Shown piece after piece: positions 34,106 through 42,813 of a DNA stretch of 64,000 nucleotides. The stretch is from positions 59,675 to 123,674 of the forward strand of contig NZ_LMDB01000005.1 of assembly GCF_001425005.1 (NCBI RefSeq), read 5' to 3'. This DNA is from Duganella sp. Root336D2. Its GTDB lineage: Bacteria > Pseudomonadota > Gammaproteobacteria > Burkholderiales > Burkholderiaceae_D. Under the pieces are notes generated by a model. That model was not told where the DNA came from, searched no databases, and was given only the letters and a program-made list of their open reading frames with translations. A program made the position numbers and the translations under genes. Every line of letters starts with the position of its first letter. Position 1 is the first letter of the stretch.

Positions 34106-35633
34106 GCTGGAGCAGCGCATCGTCATCTTTGCCCCTGTCGGCAAGGACGCACGTCTGATTGAAGAGGTGTTGGGACAGGCGCGCCTTGGTTGCCAGATCT
34201 GCCCTGAACTGGGCTCCGTCGTCAATGAGCTGCAGCAGGGCGCGGCTGCGCTGTTCGTGATCGAAGAAGCCTTCAACGACGACTTCCTGTGCGAGCTCAC
34301 CGCTTATCTTGCCGGCCAGCCGGCCTGGTCGGATTTACCAGTACTGGTGCTGAGCAAGGAGGGCTTGGACTCGCCCGCTATCCAACGGATTTTTGAACGG
34401 GTCGGCAACGCGACACTGCTTGAGCGCCCGGTGCGCAGGGCAACCCTGGTCAGCGCAGCCCTGTCGGCGGGGCGTGCGCGCCGGCGCCAATACGAAATGC
34501 GCGAAGTCGACCGCCGCAAGGATGAATTCCTGGCCATCCTCGGCCATGAGTTGCGCAACCCGCTGGCGCCGATCCGCACCGCGATGGACGTGCTGAACAC
34601 CATACCGGATACCGACCCCAAGGTGCGCAGCATCAGCCAGGTGGTGGAGCGCCAGGTGCGTCACCTGACCCGCCTGGTGGACGACCTGCTGGACGTGGCG
34701 CGCATCACCAACGACAAGGTGGCCCTGAAATGCGAACGGATCGGCGCTGCGACAGTGCTGCAGCACGCCGTGGAAATCTGCCGCCAGCAGATCGATGCAG
34801 GCGGCCATACGCTGGACCTGCGCCAACCACCGGGGAGCGTGCTGCTGTTTGGCGATCGTGCGCGCCTGGTCCAGAGCCTGGCCAATGTGCTGGGCAACGC
34901 GGTCAAATTCTCGCCGCCGGGGTCGACCATTCACCTGTATGCGGAGGCGGAAGGCGAGGATATCGTGTTCGTGGTGCGCGACCATGGCGCCGGGCTTGAG
35001 GCGGAGGCGCGCTCCCGCATCTTCGACCTGTTCGTGCAGGGACAAGCCGGGCGCGCGCACAGCCTCGGCGGACTGGGGATAGGGCTTAGCCTGACCCAGA
35101 GATTCACGCGCATGCACGGCGGGAGTGTCTCTGTTACCAGCGAGGGCAGCGGCGAAGGCTGCGAATTCGTCCTGCGCATGCCGATTGTGGTACCGGAGCG
35201 GCGCAGCAAGGAGCGGCCCGCTTCCGGCGCTTTCAAAGGCCGTGCCGATGATACGCTGCGCATCATGGTCGTCGACGACAATGAAGACGGCGCGGACATG
35301 TTGCGGGTCATGCTGGAAATGGAAGGCCATACGGTCGCCAAGGCCCACGATGGCCAGGGCGCGATCGCGCTGGCCCAGCGTTTCCATCCGCACGCCGTTC
35401 TGATGGATATCGGCCTGCCCGATATGCAGGGCTACGACGCGGCGCGCCGCATCCATGAACTCGAAGGGGCCGAGGATATTGTTTTCATCGCCATGACCGG
35501 CTGGGGGCATGAGGAGGCGCGCCACCGCGCGTCCGAGGCCGGCATGCAGCATTACCTGGTCAAGCCGGTGGACTTGAATGTGCTGCGCAAATGCCTGTCC
35601 GAAATCAGCGGGCAGGCCTTGCAGCGCGCGTGA
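34098..35633 (+). CDS. Hybrid histidine kinase paired with the KaiC-like protein
   Basis: 511 residues. N-terminal receiver-like domain of about 125 residues (QRIVIFAPVGKDARLIEEVL, TLLERPVRRATLV) without the acidic phosphorylation pocket. Then a HisKA domain with the phospho-His in FLAILGHELRNPLAPIRTAM, a HATPase domain (NVLGNAVKFSPPGS, VRDHGAGLE, LGGLGIGLSL) and a C-terminal receiver with VVDDNEDG, phospho-Asp in VLMDIGLPDMQG and Lys in YLVKPVD. No membrane helix, so cytoplasmic. ATG 34098 overlaps the KaiC-like gene; ATG 34086 is an alternative. No output DNA-binding domain is attached. Confidence 0.9.
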   Translation: MNELEQRIVIFAPVGKDARLIEEVLGQARLGCQICPELGSVVNELQQGAAALFVIEEAFNDDFLCELTAYLAGQPAWSDLPVLVLSKEGLDSPAIQRIFERVGNATLLERPVRRATLVSAALSAGRARRRQYEMREVDRRKDEFLAILGHELRNPLAPIRTAMDVLNTIPDTDPKVRSISQVVERQVRHLTRLVDDLLDVARITNDKVALKCERIGAATVLQHAVEICRQQIDAGGHTLDLRQPPGSVLLFGDRARLVQSLANVLGNAVKFSPPGSTIHLYAEAEGEDIVFVVRDHGAGLEAEARSRIFDLFVQGQAGRAHSLGGLGIGLSLTQRFTRMHGGSVSVTSEGSGEGCEFVLRMPIVVPERRSKERPASGAFKGRADDTLRIMVVDDNEDGADMLRVMLEMEGHTVAKAHDGQGAIALAQRFHPHAVLMDIGLPDMQGYDAARRIHELEGAEDIVFIAMTGWGHEEARHRASEAGMQHYLVKPVDLNVLRKCLSEISGQALQRA

Positions 35634-35641
35634 GCGCGCGT

Positions 35642-36451
35642 CTATTGCGCCGCGCTGGCGTTCAGCGAGACGCCGCTGAAGGTCGAGTAGGAGCGGATGC
35701 CGATGTGCCAGGTCCCCGCCTGCGGGTTGCTTAGCGCGCAGGATTCCGTGTTGCCGCTCTTGTAGGGACGGCAGGCATAATCATTGGCAGTCGGCTGCGC
35801 TCCAAAGCGGACATACAGGTCGCCATCGCCGCTGCCGCCGCTCATGTTCACGTTCAGGGTATTTGCGCACTCAGGCACGTTGATGGTGAAGTACAGCCAG
35901 TTGCCCGCAGTGGCGGTCAGGCTGGACTGGTTCAGGGACACGCTGGCGCATGGCAGGTTCAAGCTGCTTGGAAGCGAATGCAGCAGGTTGGTGGTAACGG
36001 AGCCGTCGGCCGCAATCGTTACCTGGTACAGGCGGTCGAACTCCGTTTCGGCAATGGCGCTGCCCGGATCGCCGCCCAGTTGCCGGATCAAGTCCGGCGT
36101 GGTGTCGGAATGGCCGACCACCAGGGCATTGTCGGGCAGGCCGCGCAACTGCTGCGCGAACGTCGCGAGCTGGCCGGCATCGTAGCTGGTGACCGGCAGG
36201 TTCAGGTAGGTGGTCAGGGGCTGTGCCGTTTGCTGCGTGCGCTGGTAGGCAGTCGAATAGACGTGCTTGACCTGCGCATCCTTGAGTGTCGCGGCGATGT
36301 TGGTGGCGCGTACCTGTCCTTCGGCAGTCAGCACAGGATCGGTGCCGGTGGCGGATTTCTCGGCGTGGCGCGTCAGGTAAATCGTGTTGGCGCTGGCAGG
36401 AATATGCGCTGCGCAAATTACCAGGGCGAAGCCGCCCAATATCTTCTTCAT
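35642..36451 (-). CDS. Exported histidine phosphatase fused to a PPC domain
   Basis: 269 residues. Signal peptide (GFALVICAAHIPASA), then a histidine-phosphatase (phosphoglycerate-mutase-like) domain with catalytic YLTRHAEKSATG and the second His in LVVGHSDTTPDLIRQLGG. The last 100 residues are a bacterial pre-peptidase C-terminal (PPC) domain: GNWLYFTINVPE, MSGGSGDGDLYVRFGAQPT, CRPYKSGNTESCALSNPQAG and TWHIGIRSYSTFSGVSL. PPC domains usually sit on secreted proteases; on a phosphatase it suggests an extracellular, substrate-binding role. Convergent with the kinase gene, 8 bp apart. Confidence 0.88.
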   Translation of the reverse strand: MKKILGGFALVICAAHIPASANTIYLTRHAEKSATGTDPVLTAEGQVRATNIAATLKDAQVKHVYSTAYQRTQQTAQPLTTYLNLPVTSYDAGQLATFAQQLRGLPDNALVVGHSDTTPDLIRQLGGDPGSAIAETEFDRLYQVTIAADGSVTTNLLHSLPSSLNLPCASVSLNQSSLTATAGNWLYFTINVPECANTLNVNMSGGSGDGDLYVRFGAQPTANDYACRPYKSGNTESCALSNPQAGTWHIGIRSYSTFSGVSLNASAAQ

Positions 36452-36544
36452 GTAGTCTCCCGAAATGAATAGTTTCTGAATGTTGCATTAAAAGCAATCA
36501 TGCGACGGCGAGGATACGCCATTTCGGAAGATCGTTGTGTTTCT

Positions 36545-38944
36545 TTAGCGGTTGTCGATGCGCGAGATTCCTCCGCGCCTGCCATTGCGGTCGAAGGCTG
36601 CCACCTGGACCAGGCCGCGGTCGGCAATCGGGCCTTGCAGCAGCGCGCTGCTGGCAGTTGGTTTGCTGCCGTCGCTGGTGTAGCGCAAGGCCAGGCCGGG
36701 CAGGGCATGGTTGGCGTAGACCTTGCCGCCTTCCAGCACCAGGCCGGGTGGCGCGATGCGATAGTAGACCGGGCCGAAAGGCGCGGACTCCAGGTCGAGG
36801 CGCGGCAGCACGCGCTGTCCCAGGACGTTGGCGAAGGCCGGCCAGGCGTCGCTGTGCGCCGGGGCCGCCCAGGCACGTTCGGCCACGGCCAGCAGGCGCG
36901 GCATGAGCAGGTAGTCGATCAGTGCAGGGTCGCGGATGGTTTCGGTCCATAACGCGGCTTCCAGGCCACGGATGCGGCGCTGGCCGGCGTCGGTCAGGCT
37001 CTTGTCAAGCGGGACGAAGTTGTAGACATCATCAAGTTCAATATAGGCTGCCCAGTTGACCCCCGGCTCGTCGGGATTCCTGTTGTGGCTCATGTCCAGG
37101 TATTGCCTGGTGGCCGGGGCCAGCACGACGTCGTAGCCGGCATTGGCCAGGCGGTAGCCCAGGTCTGCCGAATCGCCGACGTTATTCCAGACGTAGAGCG
37201 TGAAACCGCGTTGGGCGAAATGCGGATTGGGTGTGTGCTTGTGCGTCCCGAGTTCCTCCCAGCCGGCGGTGGCAAGGCCGTTCTGGCGCAGGATGTCGTC
37301 GACGCGGTCGTAGAAGTAGTCCCACAGTTCAGCCTTGGTTTGCAGGCTTTTGCTGGCCATCAGGGCGCGGCTTGCCGGGGACTTTTCCCAGGCGCCGGCG
37401 GGTACTTCGTCGCCGCCGACATGGAGGGAGCGCAGCGGGGTTCCGGCTTCGCGATGCAGGGCGGCGACCTGTTTCACCACGTGTTCGATAAAGGTGAAGC
37501 TGGACTCGAGGCCCGGGTTCATCACGTTGTCCCTGTAGTTCTGTGCGGATTTGTATTGCGAGCGGTCGTAGAGGTCGTTCAGCAGGTATTTGCCGGCACC
37601 TGCCTGGCCGGCGGCCTGCATGTGCCGGTAGCGCGCCTCCATCGCCTTTACCGCGGCGCGGGCGTGGCCGGGCATTTCGATTTCCGGGATCACTTCGATG
37701 TGGCGCGCTGCCGCGTAGCGCAGGATCTCCAGGTAGTCGGCGCGGGAATAGTAGCCGCTGCCGTGCGGGTCTGCGGCATCGGGGCCGGAGCCGTATTCCG
37801 GTTGCAGCCGTACTCCAGGCCTGGAGCTGTGCCCGCGCACCGCGCCGATGCTGGTCAATTCCGGCAGGCCGGGGATTTCAAGGCGCCAGCCTTCGTCGTC
37901 GGTCAGGTGGAAATGGAAGGTGTTCAGCTTGAAGCGCGCCATCAGCTCGAGCAGGCGGAAGATGGTTTGCTTGGGCTGGAAGTTGCGGCTGACGTCCAGC
38001 ATCAGGCCGCGATAGGCGAAGCGCGGCGCGTCGGTGACCGTCAGCATGGGCAGGTCCACCACTTTCCTGCCGCCCGCAGCCGGCAGCGGCAGCAGGTCGC
38101 GCAGCGATTGCAGCCCGCGCGCGACGCCGGCGGCGCTGTTGCCGGTGATGGCGATGCCGCCGGCATCGACGGCCAGCATATACGCCTCCGGCGAAGCTTG
38201 CCCGGCGACGGCAGCCACGCAGAGCCGCAGCGTTGCTGCGGATGGCGCGGTTGCGCTTGCAGGCCAGTATTGCTTGAGCAGGCTGTCGGCAATGACGGCC
38301 TCATTCTTCAAACCGTCGCCGGCAACGACCACCGGCGCGGATTCAAGGTGCAGTGCGCCAGTCCCTTTTTGCAATTGCAGCGGCGTCGGGAATATGGGCG
38401 GCAAGGCCTCGGCGGGAAGCGCGATGGTACTGGCGTTGCGTTGATACAGGTCCTGGGCCGTTACTGCCTGGCCCTTTTCAAGCTGGTCGGGGCGCGGCAG
38501 CGGCAGCAACCGGTAGTCCGTTATCGCTTGCGCGGTGTCCGGTGCCGCCTCATACACGAGGTAAAGGCCGGAAGGGGCGCGGTAGACCTTGGCGTCCGCA
38601 GTGGGAGAGCGGTAGGCCGCGTTCAACGCCTGTCCCGGCGCCAGGCCGCCGAAGCCCGGCGCGGGTCGAAGGCGGTATAGCGTACCACCCAGGTCATCGA
38701 GCGCCAGCTTGCCCGCCAGCGGCCCCGCTACGGCGCATTCGGTGCAGTTGAAATAGATCGACCAGCCGCGCGCGGGCAAGGAATGGCGGTCCCGGTTCGT
38801 GACTTCAAGCTGGCCGCCCCTGCCGCCATCCTGCTGCTCCCAGCGCACTTGCAGGTGCTGGCCGCTGGCATATCGGGGCGCGGCCTGTGCAGCGGAAAGC
38901 GCCAGCAGCAGCGCAAGGCAAACAACCGAACTCTTTGAAGTCAT
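36545..38944 (-). CDS. GH20 beta-N-acetylhexosaminidase (chitobiase type)
   Basis: 799 residues. Signal peptide, then an N-terminal chitobiase-type carbohydrate-binding domain (HLQVRWEQQDGGRGGQLEVT, GWSIYFNCTECAVAGPLAG), a GH20b domain, and a GH20 TIM barrel with FHFHLTDDEGWRLEIPGLPE and the catalytic Asp512-Glu513 pair in HVGGDEVPAGAW. The C-terminal domain has YANHALPGLALRYTSDGSKP. This four-part layout is the periplasmic or outer-membrane chitobiase type that releases N-acetylglucosamine from chitin oligomers. It is a single gene; no other chitin gene is in the window. Confidence 0.93.
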   Translation of the reverse strand: MTSKSSVVCLALLLALSAAQAAPRYASGQHLQVRWEQQDGGRGGQLEVTNRDRHSLPARGWSIYFNCTECAVAGPLAGKLALDDLGGTLYRLRPAPGFGGLAPGQALNAAYRSPTADAKVYRAPSGLYLVYEAAPDTAQAITDYRLLPLPRPDQLEKGQAVTAQDLYQRNASTIALPAEALPPIFPTPLQLQKGTGALHLESAPVVVAGDGLKNEAVIADSLLKQYWPASATAPSAATLRLCVAAVAGQASPEAYMLAVDAGGIAITGNSAAGVARGLQSLRDLLPLPAAGGRKVVDLPMLTVTDAPRFAYRGLMLDVSRNFQPKQTIFRLLELMARFKLNTFHFHLTDDEGWRLEIPGLPELTSIGAVRGHSSRPGVRLQPEYGSGPDAADPHGSGYYSRADYLEILRYAAARHIEVIPEIEMPGHARAAVKAMEARYRHMQAAGQAGAGKYLLNDLYDRSQYKSAQNYRDNVMNPGLESSFTFIEHVVKQVAALHREAGTPLRSLHVGGDEVPAGAWEKSPASRALMASKSLQTKAELWDYFYDRVDDILRQNGLATAGWEELGTHKHTPNPHFAQRGFTLYVWNNVGDSADLGYRLANAGYDVVLAPATRQYLDMSHNRNPDEPGVNWAAYIELDDVYNFVPLDKSLTDAGQRRIRGLEAALWTETIRDPALIDYLLMPRLLAVAERAWAAPAHSDAWPAFANVLGQRVLPRLDLESAPFGPVYYRIAPPGLVLEGGKVYANHALPGLALRYTSDGSKPTASSALLQGPIADRGLVQVAAFDRNGRRGGISRIDNR

Positions 38945-38997
38945 GGAATCAGCTTGTCTCTTATTGCGGGTTCGTCAAGCTAACATAAGTGCCCCAC

Positions 38998-39098
38998 TTG
39001 TTAACGCTTTCTGTGGAAAAGTCTGTTAACAAGGAAGGGAGCCGAGCGGTAAGATCATGATTTAAATGCGGAAAATCCAGCTGCGCAAATAAGTGGCA
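38998..39098. repeat. 101-bp intergenic element, copy 2
   Basis: TTGTTAAC (38998-39005), 19 bp including TGTGGAAAA, GTTAACAA (39025-39032), 47 bp, GCTGCGCAAATAA (39080-39092), GGCA (39095-39098). The first 37 bp differ from copy 1 at only two positions; the 47-bp middle agrees at about half of its positions, including a TGATT..AA stretch. It lies between the divergent GH20 gene and the gene at 39138, ending 39 bp before the latter. Confidence 0.8.
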
Positions 39099-39137
39099 GT
39101 GCTGGCATAATTGCACTACTTTTAAGGAGACTGGGTT

Positions 39138-39797
39138 ATGCATCAATGCTGGCTGCTTATCCTCGCACTTTGCAGCGCTTCCGTCGGCGCTGCCGAGATC
39201 AAGGTCGGCGTGCCGTTGCCGCGCATGGACATGGTGAAGGAGGGCACGCATCACTGGCTGCGCTATGTGCGCAATGGCGAAGTCAACACGCCGGTCGACA
39301 TCTGGACGCGTGAAGTCCGGCTGCTGCCTGAGGGAATGCAGATTCGCCAGCGGTGGGATGGCATTAACAGCAGCGTGGTGATGCTCGACTCCCGCTTCGA
39401 CAAGGATACGTTCAAGCCGCGCACCCACCAGCGCATCCGCGAGAAGGAAGGCAAGCGCACGGTGGAGGATTATGACTTCGCCTCCCTTGAGCCGACCTTC
39501 AATTTCGAAACCGACATCGAATTCCTGCAAGCCTTGCCCCTCGCTGCCGGCTATGAAGCCAGCATCATGTTCTATCATCCTGGCGGCGCGGCCCCGGCGC
39601 GCTACACCTGGAAAGTGGTGGGCAGCGAAACCATCCAGGGCCCGCAAGGCGCTGTCGATTGCTGGCTGCTGACCACCGACTACAACCGCCCCGGCAGCGT
39701 CGCAAAATTCTGGCTGGCGAAGGCGACCCAGCTGCTGGTACGGCAAGAGGCGACAGCGCCGGACGGCAAAATCATAGTGAAGGCGCTGATCGATTGA
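39138..39797 (+). CDS. DUF3108-like exported protein
   Basis: 219 residues with signal peptide (LLILALCSASVGAAE). The mature sequence is beta-rich: REVRLLPEGMQIRQRWDGIN, SSVVMLDSRFDKDTFKPRTH, TFNFETDIEFLQALPLAAGY, and KVVGSETIQGPQGAVDCWLL with KFWLAKATQLLVRQEATAPD near the end. This matches the DUF3108-type periplasmic family, whose function is unknown. ATG 39138 has an AAGGAG site. It may share a transcript with the CusF-like gene 38 bp downstream. Confidence 0.75.
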   Translation: MHQCWLLILALCSASVGAAEIKVGVPLPRMDMVKEGTHHWLRYVRNGEVNTPVDIWTREVRLLPEGMQIRQRWDGINSSVVMLDSRFDKDTFKPRTHQRIREKEGKRTVEDYDFASLEPTFNFETDIEFLQALPLAAGYEASIMFYHPGGAAPARYTWKVVGSETIQGPQGAVDCWLLTTDYNRPGSVAKFWLAKATQLLVRQEATAPDGKIIVKALID

Positions 39798-39835
39798 CGG
39801 AATCGCTCGGCGCATCAAATTAAAGGAGAGAGCAA

Positions 39836-40171
39836 ATGAAAGTATTTACCAGCACCCTGCAAGCAGTGATCCTGGCGGTGGCATGCGCGGCCGCTACGTC
39901 CGCGCTGGCGCAGCATACTGTCACTGACCATGCACAGCCAGCGGTGGTTGCCGATTCGGCCGATGGCGAAATCAAGAAAGTCGACAAGGCTTCCGGCAAG
40001 CTGACCATCAAGCATGGCGAACTGAAAAACCTGGGCATGGGCGCGATGACGATGGTGTTCCGCGCCAAGGATGCGGCCATGCTGGACCAGGTGAAAGCGG
40101 GTGATAAGGTACGTTTCACCGTGGAAAACGCGAACGGCGCGATGACCGTGACCGCGCTCGAAGTAAAGTAA
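39836..40171 (+). CDS. CusF-like periplasmic copper-binding protein
   Basis: 111 residues with signal peptide (...AATSALAQ). The core ADGEIKKVDKASGKLTIKHG followed by LKNLGMGAMTMVFRAKD is the CusF pattern, with His and the M-x-x-M-x-M region as Cu(I)/Ag(I) ligands; the usual Pro in LGMPAMTM is Gly here. It would carry copper or silver to an efflux pump. The nearest pump is the czc-type operon 3.7 kb downstream, whose signature is for divalent cations, so partnership is uncertain. Confidence 0.85.
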   Translation: MKVFTSTLQAVILAVACAAATSALAQHTVTDHAQPAVVADSADGEIKKVDKASGKLTIKHGELKNLGMGAMTMVFRAKDAAMLDQVKAGDKVRFTVENANGAMTVTALEVK

Positions 40172-40174
40172 ATC

Positions 40175-40693
40175 CTATGTGCGGGCGAACTCGATGCGCT
40201 GTTTGCGCGGGTTCGGCCGCACGATGTGCTCAAGCGGCAGCACGGTGGATTGCTTGACCTTCTTCAGTGCGATATTCGACTTGACGTTCACCACGCCGGG
40301 CAGCAGCAGGATCTCCTTCATCATCAGGTCGGCGAACGAGGCCAGGTCGTGCGACACCACGCGCGCCACATAGTCCGCTTCTCCGGTCACGGAAAAGCAC
40401 TCCATCACTTCCGGCACGTCGCGGATCGCCTTTTCGAAGGCGTCGCCGCGCTTTTCGCCATGGCGGTCGAGCGTGATATGGACGAAGGCCATCACGTCCA
40501 GCCCTACGGTGGACGGCTCCAGCACGGCCGCGTAGTGGTCGATGATGCCGGCTTCGCGCAGGCGCTGCACGCGCCGCCCCACCTGCGAGACTGACAAATG
40601 CAGCACTTCAGCCAAGGCGGCGTTGGTCGCTTCTCCATTGCGCTGAAGCTCGTTCAGCAGCGAGAGGTCGTGGCGGTCGACGGTAATCATCAT
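40175..40693 (-). CDS. Lrp/AsnC-family transcriptional regulator
   Basis: 172 residues. N-terminal helix-turn-helix ([40 protein letters not shown]) and a C-terminal ligand-binding RAM domain ([40 protein letters not shown]). Start at 40693 or 40690. It is divergent from hpd; similar regulators next to hpd genes control aromatic amino acid breakdown. Its likely operator lies in the shared 122-bp gap. Confidence 0.9.
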   Translation of the reverse strand: MMITVDRHDLSLLNELQRNGEATNAALAEVLHLSVSQVGRRVQRLREAGIIDHYAAVLEPSTVGLDVMAFVHITLDRHGEKRGDAFEKAIRDVPEVMECFSVTGEADYVARVVSHDLASFADLMMKEILLLPGVVNVKSNIALKKVKQSTVLPLEHIVRPNPRKQRIEFART

Positions 40694-40707
40694 CAGGTCC
40701 TTGTGTC

Positions 40708-40758
40708 ATGCGCAAAATACGCATAATTGAGTGCGCTTTCCGTGCAGGATGCGCAAAA
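40708..40758. promoter_or_regulatory. Candidate operator of the Lrp-type regulator between its gene and hpd
   Basis: A dyad ATGCG-N7-CGCAT at 40708-40724 with an A/T-rich centre, and a second left half, ATGCGCAAAA, at 40749-40758 in direct orientation 41 bp away, about four helical turns. Lrp proteins bind such short dyads with A/T centres in phased arrays. Position between the divergent regulator and hpd genes supports control of both. Confidence 0.6.
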
Positions 40759-40815
40759 AATCCAGAATCAGTGCGTAGTATATCCGTTATCTACACACAT
40801 TTCCGGAGACAGCAA

Positions 40816-41883
40816 ATGACCGATTCCCTGTGGGAGAACCCGATGGGCACTGACGGCTTCGAATTCATCGAATACGCGGCGCCGGACCCAGTCGCAATGG
40901 GCAAAACCTTCGAAGCGATGGGCTTTACCGCCGTCGCCCGCCATCGCAGCAAGGACGTGACACTGTACCGCCAGGGCGATGTCAACTTCCTGCTGAACGC
41001 GGAAAAAGACTCGTTCGCGCAGCGCTTCGCCGAACTGCACGGCCCTTCGGTGTGCGCCATCGGCTTCCGCGTGAAGGACGCGGCTTATGCGTACAAGCGC
41101 GCGCTGCGCCTTGGCGCCTGGGGCTTCGAAAGCAAGGCGGGCCCGATGGAGCTGAACCTGCCGGCCATCAAAGGCATCGGCGATTCGCTGATCTACCTGG
41201 TGGACCGCTGGCCGGGCAACGGCAATATCAGCATCTACGATGTGGACTTCGAGCCGATTCCAGGCGTCGACCAGAACCCGAAAGGCCATGGCCTGACCTA
41301 TATCGACCACCTGACCCACAACGTGCACCGCGGCCGCATGGGCGAGTGGGCCGAATTCTACGAGCGCCTGTTCAATTTCCGCGAAGTGCGCTATTTCGAC
41401 ATCGAAGGCCAGGTGACCGGCGTCAAGTCGAAGGCCATGACCAGCCCGTGCGGCAAGCTGCGCATTCCGATCAACGAAGAAGGCACCGATCGCGCCGGCC
41501 AGATCCAGGAGTACCTCGATGCGTATCGCGGCGAAGGCATCCAGCACATCGCCATGGGCAGCGACAACCTGTACGCGACCGTGGACAGCCTGCGCGGCGC
41601 CGGCGTGAAGCTGCTCGACACCATCGACACCTACTACGAGCTGGTCGACCGCCGCATTCCCGGCCATGGCGAGCAGTTGCAGGCCCTGCGCGAGCGCAAG
41701 ATCCTGATCGACGGCAAGCCGGGCGACCTGTTGTTGCAGATCTTCTCCGAAAACCAGCTGGGCCCGGTGTTCTTCGAGTTCATCCAGCGCAAGGGCAACC
41801 AGGGCTTCGGCGAAGGCAACTTCAAGGCCCTGTTCGAGTCGATTGAACTGGACCAGATGCGCCGCGGCGTGCTGACCGCCTGA
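40816..41883 (+). CDS. hpd: 4-hydroxyphenylpyruvate dioxygenase
   Basis: 355 residues from ATG 40816 (GGAGA site). It converts 4-hydroxyphenylpyruvate to homogentisate in tyrosine breakdown. The two vicinal-oxygen-chelate halves are present, with the three iron ligands in [23 protein letters not shown] and [19 protein letters not shown]. Also typical are [20 protein letters not shown] and the C-terminal [18 protein letters not shown]. The next steps of the pathway (hmgA, fahA) are not in the window. Confidence 0.97.
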   Translation: MTDSLWENPMGTDGFEFIEYAAPDPVAMGKTFEAMGFTAVARHRSKDVTLYRQGDVNFLLNAEKDSFAQRFAELHGPSVCAIGFRVKDAAYAYKRALRLGAWGFESKAGPMELNLPAIKGIGDSLIYLVDRWPGNGNISIYDVDFEPIPGVDQNPKGHGLTYIDHLTHNVHRGRMGEWAEFYERLFNFREVRYFDIEGQVTGVKSKAMTSPCGKLRIPINEEGTDRAGQIQEYLDAYRGEGIQHIAMGSDNLYATVDSLRGAGVKLLDTIDTYYELVDRRIPGHGEQLQALRERKILIDGKPGDLLLQIFSENQLGPVFFEFIQRKGNQGFGEGNFKALFESIELDQMRRGVLTA

Positions 41884-42720
41884 TTAGTGCGCCATCAATA
41901 CTGGCAGCGTTGCCGTTGCCAGTATGCTGCGCGTGGCGCCGCCCAGCATCATTTCGCGAAAGCGGCTATGGCCGTAGGCGCCCATGACCAGCAGGTCGAC
42001 ATTGAAGTCGGCCGCCAGCGACAGGATAGCCTTGCCGGGATCGACCGGTTCCGGCCTGCGCAGGACCTCCACCTTCACGCCGTGCCGCGCCAGGTACAGG
42101 GCGATATCGGCGCCGGGCGACTCGCCCAGGGTGTCCGCGCTGTTTCCCAGCACCGCCAGCGTTACCTGTTCGGCGCCGCGCAGCAAGGGCAGGGCGGCGG
42201 TTACTGCCTTCGCCGCTTCCATGCTGCCGTTCCAGGCCACCATCACACGCTTGCCGATGGTCGGGAAGCGGCCGGCGCGTGGCGCCAGCAGCACCGGGCG
42301 CCCGCAATTCAATAGCACGTAGTCCGGCAAGTCGGGCAGCAGGCTGCCTTCATCGCTGTCCGAGGCGGCAGCCTGTCCCAGTACGACCAGGTCTGCGTAG
42401 CGCGCTTGCATGCACAGGCCCGCATATTCATCGTCATTGCTGCTGCGCGCTTCGTAAGAGGGGACGCCAAGGCGCTCCGCCAGGCCTTTGAACTGATCCA
42501 GCGCAACTTGCACGCGTTCTTCGGCGCGCTGCAGGTAGTCGGCCAGGAACACGCCGCTGCCTTCATAGCTGCGGCCGGCCAGCATGGAGCGCGGCATGCC
42601 GGTCATCGCGGCGCCGACCAGGTGGGCTTCTTCGCGGGCGGCGATGGCCGCTGCCAACGCGATGCGGGCTTCGGCATTGGCCGCGCGGTCGGCATGGACT
42701 ACGATGGTGCGATAAGACAT
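41884..42720 (-). CDS. Universal stress protein, two UspA domains
   Basis: 278 residues from ATG 42720 with an AGGAGG site. N-terminal domain MSYRTIVVHADRAANAEARI..., second UspA domain from about residue 150 (GKRVMVAWNGSMEAAKAVTA) ending in GAYGHSRFREMMLGGATRSI, which has the G-x2-G-x9-G nucleotide-binding motif. The first domain has an incomplete motif (VVLGQAAASDSDEGS), so only the second is likely to bind ATP. Convergent with hpd; no operon partner. Confidence 0.92.
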   Translation of the reverse strand: MSYRTIVVHADRAANAEARIALAAAIAAREEAHLVGAAMTGMPRSMLAGRSYEGSGVFLADYLQRAEERVQVALDQFKGLAERLGVPSYEARSSNDDEYAGLCMQARYADLVVLGQAAASDSDEGSLLPDLPDYVLLNCGRPVLLAPRAGRFPTIGKRVMVAWNGSMEAAKAVTAALPLLRGAEQVTLAVLGNSADTLGESPGADIALYLARHGVKVEVLRRPEPVDPGKAILSLAADFNVDLLVMGAYGHSRFREMMLGGATRSILATATLPVLMAH

Positions 42721-42813
42721 GATGTCCTCCTGTGTTGATGTTGGCACAAGTTTGCGCCCGGTTGCCGCACACGATCCATGACTTGGGTCAAGCTCGTCTG
42801 ATATCATGCCAAT

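Noticed and set aside
35618..35645. GC-rich hairpin between the hybrid kinase and phosphatase genes as a terminator
   Set aside because: Short alternating GC stem without a T run on either strand.
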